Assembly: GCA_002887195.1 (NCBI GenBank)
Contig: PJAB01000197.1
Location: 1 to 34,953 of the forward strand
DNA from: Chrysochromulina parva
Lineage: Eukaryota > Haptophyta > Prymnesiales > Chrysochromulinaceae
Length of the DNA: 34,953 nucleotides
Direction: 5' to 3'
The notes beneath the pieces were generated by a model. It saw nothing but the letters and a program-made list of their open reading frames with translations, made no database searches and had not been told where the DNA came from. Positions 24,743 to 33,400 of the stretch are shown piece after piece. How positions within the stretch are numbered: position 1 is the stretch's first letter; each line of letters starts with the position of its first letter. A program made the position numbers and the translations under genes.

Positions 24743-26317
24743 TCAGAGCAAGTTGGCCGGGCACGTGGAGAAGTTGCAGTCGGGGAAGGGCAGCGTGTCA
24801 GGCCACACGTAGCCGGGCGTCGAGAACATGTAGCTCGCGTGGGCGGCAAGGCTCGGGAAGAAGAGCTCAATGTAGTAGCCCACAAAGTGGCCTGGTTTGG
24901 TCGGCATGGGCGGAGTGGCGGTGTACGTGAATGCGCCTTGCGAGGAGCGGTGAGGTTCGAGCGCGTCCTTGGCCCAGAAGCGCGGCACGAGGCAGTTGCC
25001 GCCGCCCTCCATAGGGGCCAAAGGCACCTCGCCGTGGGCCACCGAGCACTCTCCAGTCTCATTGTTGGCCATGCGAACCCAACGGAAGTCGCGGCGCTCG
25101 CTCGCGGTCTGGCCGGTGCGAAAGTACACCTTGGAGGGCACCGGCGCGCCTGTGGGCACCGTCACTGTGATCGTGCCCGTCACCTTATCCTTGAGCACGC
25201 TGAAGGTGGGGCGCGCCGTCGTGGGCGCACCGCTCGCCACCGAGTCGACAAAGGCGAGGACGGACTCGAGGACCTCGGGGATGGCCGTCGCTAGGGAGTG
25301 CTCGGAATTGGGCGCGATCAGCAGGTGCGACTCGCCCGGCATGGCCGTCGTCCAAGAGTTGTTGAGCGCCGTCCAGTCGAATTGCATAAACTCGTCGTCG
25401 CTCGAGCAGATCGCAAACTTGGGCAGGCGCGCGAGTTGCTTCGCGTAGCGCGGCGAGACGGGGTCGACGTAATCGAGGAGGAGATCGAAGATGGGCAAAT
25501 CCATGTACTTGTTGATGTCTGCGTCGAGGTAGTCGCGGAAGGCGAAGGTCAGGCCCCCGAGCGACTGGCGCTGCAGGTGGACCGACTGCAGCAAGTTGGG
25601 CACAATCGGCACCAGTGGGAAGAGTGCGCGGATGGTCACGCACGACTCGCACTCGGTTGCTCCGACCATCCACGTGGTCCAGCCGCGCTTCGAGGCGCCA
25701 CCCACCGCCCAGCCGTCGATGCTCGCCAAGCCAAACTTCGCCGTGTACTGCTCGACCGCCTTCATGCACTGGAAGCCTGCCTTGACCATCGGGAAGCGCG
25801 GCAGCCACAGCGGATTGTGCTCGGGGCGCGTGAGGAATTGGTTCCACGCCCAAGCAATCATCGCATCCTCGGAGCGGGGCACCTTTCTAGGGTCCGACGG
25901 GTACACAATGTGGCAATTCGGGATCTGATAGATGACCACGGCGATCGCCCCCGTGCGATTCCCGAGCGCGGCCGCGAGTGCCAGGTACTCATCGTTCGGG
26001 GCAGGCGGCTTGGGCGGGCCCTCGTTGCAGCCGCCCGTCATGACGGACAGGGCGAGCGTGTGGCGCACAGGGCCATTGGGCACGACGACCGCCACCTGGT
26101 GCGTCCAAAGAGCGCCCGTAGGTCCGACCGCCTCCGCCTCCGTCATCCACTGCAGCGAAGTCACATTGAGGATATGCGCGGTGCCGCCGAGAGTCTTCAC
26201 GCGCGCGCCCGTGTCGAACCACTTGAAGGCCGGCTCGGGCGTCTCGACGTACTCATCGATGGCGTTCTTGGCGGTGGCGGCGGCGAGCAGAAGGGACTGC
26301 AGAAAGAGGGGCTTCAT
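24743..26317 (-). CDS. PhoPQ-activated pathogenicity-related (PqaA) family protein, copy 1
   Basis: 524 residues from ATG at 26317; an ATG two codons upstream (26323) is also possible. Residues 1-16 (MKPLFLQSLLLAAATA) are a signal peptide, so the protein is secreted or enters the endomembrane system. The body is the alpha/beta-hydrolase-like PqaA family, known from Salmonella and amoebae: QIPNCHIVYPSDP, RSEDAMIAW, GGASKRGWTTW (nucleophile Ser209), CSSDDEF (acid) and APNSEHSLA (His). Its natural substrate is not known; no toxin role is implied. The C-terminal domain of about 100 residues looks like a beta-sandwich. It shares the order and most motifs with the neighbour on the plus strand, so the two are paralogues in head-to-head order. 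Confidence 0.85.
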   Translation of the reverse strand: MKPLFLQSLLLAAATAKNAIDEYVETPEPAFKWFDTGARVKTLGGTAHILNVTSLQWMTEAEAVGPTGALWTHQVAVVVPNGPVRHTLALSVMTGGCNEGPPKPPAPNDEYLALAAALGNRTGAIAVVIYQIPNCHIVYPSDPRKVPRSEDAMIAWAWNQFLTRPEHNPLWLPRFPMVKAGFQCMKAVEQYTAKFGLASIDGWAVGGASKRGWTTWMVGATECESCVTIRALFPLVPIVPNLLQSVHLQRQSLGGLTFAFRDYLDADINKYMDLPIFDLLLDYVDPVSPRYAKQLARLPKFAICSSDDEFMQFDWTALNNSWTTAMPGESHLLIAPNSEHSLATAIPEVLESVLAFVDSVASGAPTTARPTFSVLKDKVTGTITVTVPTGAPVPSKVYFRTGQTASERRDFRWVRMANNETGECSVAHGEVPLAPMEGGGNCLVPRFWAKDALEPHRSSQGAFTYTATPPMPTKPGHFVGYYIELFFPSLAAHASYMFSTPGYVWPDTLPFPDCNFSTCPANLL

Positions 26318-26323
26318 CGGCAT

Positions 26324-26388
26324 CACCGGAGGCACCGCGCGGCTTCGTCAAACGCGCGGCTCGGCTCCGCCGTGCGGCCCGCGTAATC
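26324..26388. promoter_or_regulatory. Very short bidirectional promoter region of the PqaA-family pair
   Basis: Only 65-71 bp separate the divergent start codons, so both transcripts must start within or very close to this GC-rich stretch. No TATA-like box is visible. Co-regulation is likely but not shown. Confidence 0.4.
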
Positions 26389-28062
26389 ATGGTGCGCATC
26401 GGGTTAGCCTTCCTTTTGCTCGTGCAGTCGACTCGGGCCCAGGACTTCTGCTCGCCCAAGAACATCTCCGCGGACGATGCTCCTTGCCACGGGTTCGACT
26501 GCCTCAAACAGTACTGCGACAAGGCGGACGCGAACTACAAGTGGGAGGACACTGGCATTCGGCTGCACGGAACGCACCCTACGATAGCGGGTCACAACTG
26601 GACGGGCTACGTGATCAACATGACCTCGCAGAGTTGGCTCCGGCCCGAGGACTTTGACTTCTCGTGGTGCGGCAACAAGCCGATCGGGCACATTTGGTGG
26701 CACATACTCGTGATCGTAGTCCCGTCTACACTTCGCGATTCCAACGGTACCGCCTTCTTGTACATGACGGGTGGGGATAATGACGGCAACCCCATCCCGG
26801 ACGCGGGCTCGGAGGACCTACTGGTCGCCGCGTACGTGGCGCTTGAGACGGGCTCCATCGGCGCAGCGCTTTTCCAGGTGCCCAACCAGCACATAGTCTT
26901 TGCAGCCGATCCGCTCAAGAAGCACCGCTCCGAGGACGCGGTGATCGCCTTCACGTGGCAGCAGTACGTAGCCGACCCGGTGAGCACCGCGAGCGAGTGG
27001 CCACTGCGCCTGCCCATGACCAAGGCTGGCGTGCGCGCACTCGACACTATCAGTGCCTTCGTGGCGCAGTCGCTGCCTGGCGTTAAGCCCGTCGAACGCT
27101 TCGGGATCGCGGGCGCGTCCAAGCGCGGCTGGACGACGTGGACGCTCGCAGCGGTGGACGCGCGCGTGGTGGCGGCGATGCCGATCGTGATGGACGAGTT
27201 GAACCTCATCCCGAACATCCACCACCACTACAAGAGCTACGGCGGCTGGAGCTTCGCGCTCGCCGATTACTGGGAGCTCAATTTCACCGCGTGCCTCGAT
27301 CACCCGAACACGGCGGCCTTGATGAAGATCGTCGACCCTTACAGCTACGCCGAGCGACTTACGATGCCCAAGCTGATCATCAACTCGGGCATGGATGAGT
27401 TCTTCTTGCCCGATGACACGCATTGGTGGTGGGACGAGATGCCCGAGCCCAAGCGCTTTCTGATGGTGCCCAACGCCGAGCACTCGGAGGCGACTGGAGT
27501 GCTCGAGCTCGTGCCCGACGCGGCCACATTCCTGAACGCGCTCATCGCGACCGACTTCGATGCGGCGACGCTGCCCAACTTCCGGCAGAGCACCGACCCC
27601 GCGAGCGGCGCCATCACCGTCACAGTCGAGCCCGCCGCCAAGGCGCGCCTCAAGGCAGTTCATTTGTGGCATGCGACCACATGCAACGGGGAGCGGCGCG
27701 ACTTTCGGGTCCTCAACTCCGCGGGCTGGGGTCCGAGCGGCTCATGCACGCCCTGCGGGTTCGGCGCCAAGGGCATATGCACCAACCTGAGGGTCCTGTG
27801 GAACGTGTCGACACTGAGCGAGCAGACGCCAGGCAGCGGTGTGTACGTGGGCGTCAAGCCGCCACCCGCCGACGGGCGCTGGGCGGCCTTCTTCATCGAT
27901 GTGACCTGGGAGCAGACGGCGGCGGCGGCGGGTCCGCTCAGCTCGGGCTGGCCGGTGCTGCCATCTGGCGACTTCGAGTGGACGTCGCAGGTCTCCGTCG
28001 TGCCGAACACGTACCCCTTCGACGACTGCCATGGGAGCGGGTGCCAGGGCAAGCTCGTGTAG
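26389..28062 (+). CDS. PhoPQ-activated pathogenicity-related (PqaA) family protein, copy 2
   Basis: 557 residues from ATG at 26389. Residues 1-17 (MVRIGLAFLLLVQSTRA) are a signal peptide. A Cys-rich stretch follows, absent from copy 1 (CSPKNISADDAPCHGFDCLKQYC broken over residues 21-43), then the family core: QVPNQHIVFAADP, RSEDAVIAF, AGASKRGWTTW (nucleophile Ser244), NSGMDEFFLPDD (acid) and PNAEHSEATG (His). An extra Cys cluster lies near residues 450-470 (CTPCGFGAKGIC), suggesting disulfides and an extracellular or lumenal setting. Several Asn-x-Ser/Thr sites are present. It is a diverged paralogue of copy 1, head to head with it. Enzymatic activity is expected from the intact Ser-Asp-His set; the substrate is unknown. 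Confidence 0.85.
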   Translation: MVRIGLAFLLLVQSTRAQDFCSPKNISADDAPCHGFDCLKQYCDKADANYKWEDTGIRLHGTHPTIAGHNWTGYVINMTSQSWLRPEDFDFSWCGNKPIGHIWWHILVIVVPSTLRDSNGTAFLYMTGGDNDGNPIPDAGSEDLLVAAYVALETGSIGAALFQVPNQHIVFAADPLKKHRSEDAVIAFTWQQYVADPVSTASEWPLRLPMTKAGVRALDTISAFVAQSLPGVKPVERFGIAGASKRGWTTWTLAAVDARVVAAMPIVMDELNLIPNIHHHYKSYGGWSFALADYWELNFTACLDHPNTAALMKIVDPYSYAERLTMPKLIINSGMDEFFLPDDTHWWWDEMPEPKRFLMVPNAEHSEATGVLELVPDAATFLNALIATDFDAATLPNFRQSTDPASGAITVTVEPAAKARLKAVHLWHATTCNGERRDFRVLNSAGWGPSGSCTPCGFGAKGICTNLRVLWNVSTLSEQTPGSGVYVGVKPPPADGRWAAFFIDVTWEQTAAAAGPLSSGWPVLPSGDFEWTSQVSVVPNTYPFDDCHGSGCQGKLV

Positions 28063-28460
28063 GGTCACAGGGAGTTTTGAACGCTTCTCAAGGGGACAGG
28101 GGCGGAGCTATGATTAGTGACCGGAAAGTTCACACCTACGCGAGGAAACGGTGATGGTCCGGTGTCAGACGATCATTTGGAACTATTACCTACGGCTTTA
28201 TTGTTTATCCTGTGCGGGTCGTTAAATCTCTTCATGATTTCCGGTCCGTAGACCGTAAAACCTGTGCGGGCGCGACTCCATGTAAACTCCATGCCGATGC
28301 CTGACTCCTCCTCGTGAACAGCCGCGTGCGGTAAGAGCGTAAGTCTCTAGGCTGTACGTACCCGCGGACGAGATCGCGACCCGTCCGATCGTTACAGCCG
28401 CACACCGGGATTCAGAAGCCGCGCTGTGCCATGTGTAACGAGCCGGACCGGACTGGGGAT
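28063..28460. other. Convergent intergenic stretch with part of a tandem duplication
   Basis: About 400 bp between two facing stop codons. The right part contains one copy of a 29-bp segment that also covers the last codons of the exonuclease gene. Otherwise nothing is recognised. Confidence 0.4.
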
Positions 28461-28484
28461 TCAGAAGTCGCGCTGTGCCATGTG
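28407..28484. repeat. 29-bp direct repeat, period 49 bp
   Basis: Copies at 28407-28435 and 28456-28484 differ at one position. The second includes the stop codon and last residues (HMAQRDF) of the exonuclease gene, so its 3' end has been tandemly duplicated downstream. Confidence 0.9.
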
Positions 28485-29657
28485 CGGGCCCTTGGCTGCT
28501 TTCGCCCCATTGATGGCTTCGTGCAGGCGCCGACTCGTAATCTGGCGCATCTCGTCCGCGCGGACCACATCCCCCCAAGCGGCGACCATAGCATGCAGGT
28601 GCGCCACGTCGGCGGCCGCATACTCCATGAGCGCCGGCGCGAGTGGCCGTGTCTTCCACACCTCGTATCTCCCGCCGAGCTCGGGCACGAAGAGAGCGTG
28701 CGCCAGCTTCTTAAGTTGGGCGAGGCTCTGGCCATGCTTGCCAGCGAGCAGGCTCGGACATGCCTCGAGCGCCTTGCCCAGGCCTGGCAGCCTGCCCTGG
28801 CTCAGCGGCCGTGACGAGGGCACGCAGCCCGAGGGCACGCTACCCGTGGCCACGCCGTCCGTGGTCGACCCACTCGGAGCGGCGGCGGCGGCGGCATCCA
28901 GATGACGCGCACAGAGCACCTGGCAGTCGCACACGTTGGTGAGTCGGGTCTGGTGTAGGTGAAAGAGCGCATCGGCATCCGCGCGGCCGTCGAAGATGAG
29001 CTTTCGAGTGGCCGTCGACTCGAGCAGCGCACGCAGCCCACCCTCCTCAAAGGCGGATTGCTGCAGCCGATAGATATCGATGAGCACGGTGGGACTGCCA
29101 TCGTCGGCAGCGAGCTGCGCAAGGAGCATCTCGCCATCACGGCACAGGTTGATACCCTCGAAATCGACAGCTACGCTGGCCGCCTTGCCCAGACGATCGC
29201 AGTGCTCGCGGCACAAGGCGACCGTATCGACGAGCACCGGCCCCGCCCCATCACCTCGACTGCCAACCACCGCAGCCAGCGCCGCCTCAAGCGACATGGG
29301 TGCCTTTGGCACCCCAGGCACAATCTCGCGAACGACGAGGCGATCCGCATGCGAAAACGTGCACGTACTAGCGCACCTGTAGCCCCTGTAGGTGCGTTGG
29401 AAACAGACACCGCCTCGCACATTGCACGCCGTCATCTGGCCAGGGTTGCGCATGTCGGGTCGAGCGTCAAATTGAACCCTTGTGCCCTCCTTGAGCGCGT
29501 CGCCATCGTTGATCTGCGTTCTGTGCACAAATATCTTCCCAGCGCCTTCAGTCCGTTCAATGAAGCCCCATCCCAAGTTGCCGCCATCATCGCCGCGCTT
29601 CCACATGACGACGATGCCATCTTCTGACATGGGCGTTTTTCGCTTGTTCTTGCCCAT
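28461..29657 (-). CDS. Cold-shock domain / CCCH-like finger / DEDDy 3'-5' exonuclease
   Basis: 398 residues from ATG at 29657. Residues about 12-80 are a cold-shock domain (LGWGFIERTEGAGKIFVH), a single-strand RNA or DNA binder. Residues 85-103 hold a CCCH-like finger with spacing C-x9-C-x3-C-x3-H, off the usual 7/8-5-3. Residues about 140-375 are a DEDD exonuclease domain of the RNase D/EXD1 type: DFEG (Asp165, Glu167), FDGRADADAL (Asp223) and Y-x3-D (Tyr346, Asp350), the DEDDy signature. An Ala/Gly/Ser linker interrupts the domain. It probably trims or degrades single-stranded RNA held by the N-terminal binding domains. No targeting leader. The gene's 3' end lies inside a recent 49-bp-period tandem duplication. 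Confidence 0.85.
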   Translation of the reverse strand: MGKNKRKTPMSEDGIVVMWKRGDDGGNLGWGFIERTEGAGKIFVHRTQINDGDALKEGTRVQFDARPDMRNPGQMTACNVRGGVCFQRTYRGYRCASTCTFSHADRLVVREIVPGVPKAPMSLEAALAAVVGSRGDGAGPVLVDTVALCREHCDRLGKAASVAVDFEGINLCRDGEMLLAQLAADDGSPTVLIDIYRLQQSAFEEGGLRALLESTATRKLIFDGRADADALFHLHQTRLTNVCDCQVLCARHLDAAAAAAPSGSTTDGVATGSVPSGCVPSSRPLSQGRLPGLGKALEACPSLLAGKHGQSLAQLKKLAHALFVPELGGRYEVWKTRPLAPALMEYAAADVAHLHAMVAAWGDVVRADEMRQITSRRLHEAINGAKAAKGPHMAQRDF

Positions 29658-30458
29658 CACTAGCTGCTAAGGGAACGAGACGGTCGCGGGAGCGACGACG
29701 AGGCCCTGCTTTGGAAGAATTCCGCAGAGTTTGGGACCAGAAAGGCAGTCAGTTTTTGTCGCCGACCCCCGCGCAAGGACGGCTTGCTTTGCCGCTTGAC
29801 GGCTCCGCTGCCCTCGGTCAATACAAGTAACTAGTATAGTATACTAAGGACTCGCTCTCATCTCCGGGCCCTCTACTCACAATTGTTGCTATCTTGAGTA
29901 TTATTGAGTGAGGTCGTGCTTTCCCATCGCGCGCACAGGCCACAGGGCGGGGTGATCCCTCCTGCTTGCTGCCCGTGTAGATGCTGCTGGGCGGGATTGT
30001 GGCAGATGATCAGGTGGGGGGCTACGTATTGCTGATGCTGTCATGGTATTACCACTTTTCGACCTGTGTGGGGCGTGACGGGTCTTTGACTCGGGTGTGG
30101 GTGTCAGATGATCTGGAGCGGTGCCTGTCTTGGCCGGTCTTTTTCACCTCGAAATTCGAACCTCCGAAAAAGGGCGTGCGAACGTTTCAAGCGCACAAAG
30201 CCGTTAACGCGTAAGCTTAACGTTATTAAACGTAAGCGACGGCGATCGTAACGCTTTTGGCTTTGTTCACATAAAAACATAAATACAAAGTCGAGACCGA
30301 TCTCAGTCAGCACGTCAGTTATAATGGGACCCGGCGAGCTATCGTATGATTGTGCAGATGAAGCTCTCTGGCTGACTGTAGCTCTCCACAAGATCCAAGA
30401 TATGGAGCCGTACCCACGTCCTCGGACCTCGCCTGCCACCGCTGCGCTCGCTCCTCTT
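29658..30458. other. Intergenic stretch, nothing firmly recognised
   Basis: About 800 bp between the exonuclease start and the TBCD stop, both on the minus strand. It has an AT-rich patch near 29820-29850 (ACTAGTATAGTATACTA). A 77-residue plus-strand frame from ATG 29981 has no recognised feature, and I do not call it. It must hold the exonuclease promoter. Confidence 0.4.
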
Positions 30459-33400
30459 TCAATAGCCCACCTCTCCCACGAGCTCCTTGTAGTCAAGGAA
30501 GGCCTTCTCGTCGGCCTTGGGCTTGGCAGGGGCGGCGCCCGCCACCACCCGTGGGGGTGGCAGGCCGAGGGCCTCGAGTAGCTTAGTACGCGCGGGCTTG
30601 GCGTCCTTGTCGAGGTCGCCGAGCCACGCCGTCTCCAGCAGCACTCCCTGGAGCAACTCGAGACGCGGCTCACCCGCTGGCATGGCGGCGGGGAGCGGGG
30701 GCTCGCCGTCGGCGGGCGGCGGGGCGCCATCGTCGACAGGCATCGGCTCCAGCTCTCCGGGGTCGCCGTACGTGAGGAGATGGACGTAGAACTGGTCGGC
30801 GGTGGCCTTGCGCACCTTAGGGAAGCGATGCGCGAGGAGGAGGACGAGAGTGCGAACCACCTCAGTACGCCTGGGCCCGCTCGTGTGCGGGAGGAGCAGC
30901 ACGAGCAGCTGGAGGGCCACGAGCAAGGTGGGTACGTCCTTCGAGCGAGAGGCTGGCTGGATGGCGACGAGCAGCTCGGAGGCGAGGGAAGCGCCATGGG
31001 CAGCGAGGGCGCCCTCGAGCAAACGGGACTCGACGAGAAGGACAGCGGTGCGCATCAGGGGCAGCTGGAGACGTGCCGTGCTCGCATGCTCGAGGAGGAG
31101 CGCCACGAGCTCCGACCCGAAGGCGGAGCGCTCGGAGGCGCTCATCGCGCTCACCTGCTTCATGAGCGCTCCGGCGGCCGCTTTCGTGGTCGACTCGGTG
31201 ATGCCGCCCGCGGAGACGGACAGGCCGCGCAGCGTGGCTTTGCGGTACGCGGCGCATGAGAGGAGCTGCGCCGTGCGTGGGAAGCATTCGTGCGGTGCGA
31301 GGTAGATGGAGGTGCTCATCGCCGCCTCCGCCACGGCCGCCGCGCTCGACGAGTCCGCTCTGGCGGTGGCGGGCACGGCGGCGGCGGTTGGCACGGCGGC
31401 CGCCTTGAGGAGGATGGCGGCGAGGTCGGCGTGCTGGGGCACGGGCGGGAGCTCCGTGTGCTCGAGCAGCCTGATGAGCGTGAGGGCCGCGAGCTCGCGT
31501 AGCTGGTCGATCTTCTCATTCGACAGCTGGGTGAGCAGCTCGACATAGCGCGCCGTCAGCCTGGGCATCGCGGCGGCGAGGGCGATGCTCTCGGCCTCTC
31601 GCTCGGCCAGGGGTGGCGCGCCAGGCGTGGGGCAACCGAGGAGCAGCATCGGCAGCAGGCTCGCGATCGCCGCCTCGCGCACCCAGCTGCCCACGTCGCC
31701 GCGATTGTCCGTCTGGTAATCGCCGAGGGCTTCGAGCATCGCCGTCACTGCCTCGACGTACAACGCGGCGCTCATCCCCACCGCCCGTGGCGGCGGCGGT
31801 GGCGGCGGCGGCGTGGGTGCCTGCGGCGCACCGTCGGCCGCAGCCGCGGGCTTGGCTTCGTCGGCTGGCGTCGCGTGCCCGTCGGCCGCCGCCTCCCCGG
31901 CCGCCTCCCCCTCCCCCGCCCCCGCATCCTTTGACTCGGGCGTCGGCTCGGGAGTGAAGGCGGTGAGGCCGGAGGTGGTCGCGACTTGCAGGAGTGCCTT
32001 GACTGCGTTCCGGCGCGTCTCGGGGTCTCGCGCCTCCACGAGCGCCTCCATCTGTGACGCCTTCACGAGCGCCCGCACCGCCGTCGCGAGGCCGATCGCA
32101 AGCTGCGGGCGGGGCAGCGCGCCAAGGGCGAGCGAGTACCCACGGCGCAGCCCCGCGTTTGGATCCGAGAGCAGAGGCGCCGCGTACCGATCGACGAGTG
32201 GCTCGAGGAGCGTCGTACCGGGCGCGGGCGCGCTGAAGTACGCGGCGGCAACTGCCTGGAGCCCCGCGACAGCGGCGTGCGAGATGGGCTCGTGAGGGTG
32301 CTTGATGGAGTCATCAAGCGAGACGAGTTTCTCCTTGGACGCCTTCGGTCCTGATGGCAGCCGGAGGAGCGCACAGACCTCGAGCAGCCGCGCCGTCGCG
32401 CCGCGCATCACCTCGCCGCCACGGCCGCGGTACAGGCGCGCCTTTTCGATGGCAGGCACGAGGCCCGACACCGCCTTGCGCGTAGCATCGGGCAGCAGGC
32501 GTCCCTCGCCCCCGTAGCACGCGCGTGCGAGGCCGAGGAGCGCCTCGGCGATCATGTGCGTGGCGCCGTGACGAGCCTTGAGGTCAGGCGAGAGTGTCTT
32601 GTCGTACAGGGTTGGGAAGAGAGTGTCGAGCACGTACGGCGCGTCCAGAGGTGCGAGGCATGCGGCCGCCTGCGCGGCGAGCAGCCGAATGTGAGGGTCC
32701 CAGTGCTTGAACTTGACGGTGGCGAGGTGGTCGAGGAGGGGGCCGCGGTACGCGTCGAAGCCCCCTAGGTACGTGCCGATCGTGAGGTATGCATTCGGGC
32801 GCGAGCCGACCGAAAAGTAGTCTGCCTTGGTGACGATGTCGATGCCGTGTGGGAAGTTGCCCTGACGGCCCACGTTCTCCTGGAAGGCGGCCGCGGCGGC
32901 GCGCCGGCAGTTGACCTCCCGGTCGAAGACGACGACGATGAGGAGCGCTTTGGCGAGGGGCTCGACGTGCGGCTGCATCACCGATGGCTCGAAGGCGCGC
33001 GCGAAGGCCCAGCACACGTAGCACGCCGCGTCGCGCACGTGTGTGCCTACCGAGGTGGCGCCGCGCGGCACGTCGAAGTGGAGCGCGCTCACGATGCGCG
33101 GGAGCACCTGCGGCAGGCGCGCGGGCAGCAGCAGCCCACGCCTCGCGAGCTCGGCGAGCGCGAGGCAGCCGCCGTGCCACGCGTTCGCATCCTCCTTGTC
33201 AGAGAGCACCTCGAGCACGCTCTCGACGATATCGTCTGCCATGTCGAGCGGCAAGCGCGCGGTCACACGGCCGATGCCCTTCGCCGCCGACCAGCGCACC
33301 ACGGTGTCGCCGTCGCCCAGCCCGCGGAGGAGCTGCTCGATGATCTCCTCGATGGCCTCGGGCACCTCGGCCTCCTCTTCTTCACCCTCCTCCTCGTCGT

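Noticed and set aside
25298..26386. Plus-strand open frame (about 360 codons) opposite PqaA copy 1
   Set aside because: Arg/His-rich antisense product typical of a shadow frame; the minus strand has the full family motif set.
29981..30214. 77-codon plus-strand frame
   Set aside because: Plausible ATG and composition, but no motif, neighbour logic or codon bias strong enough to call it.
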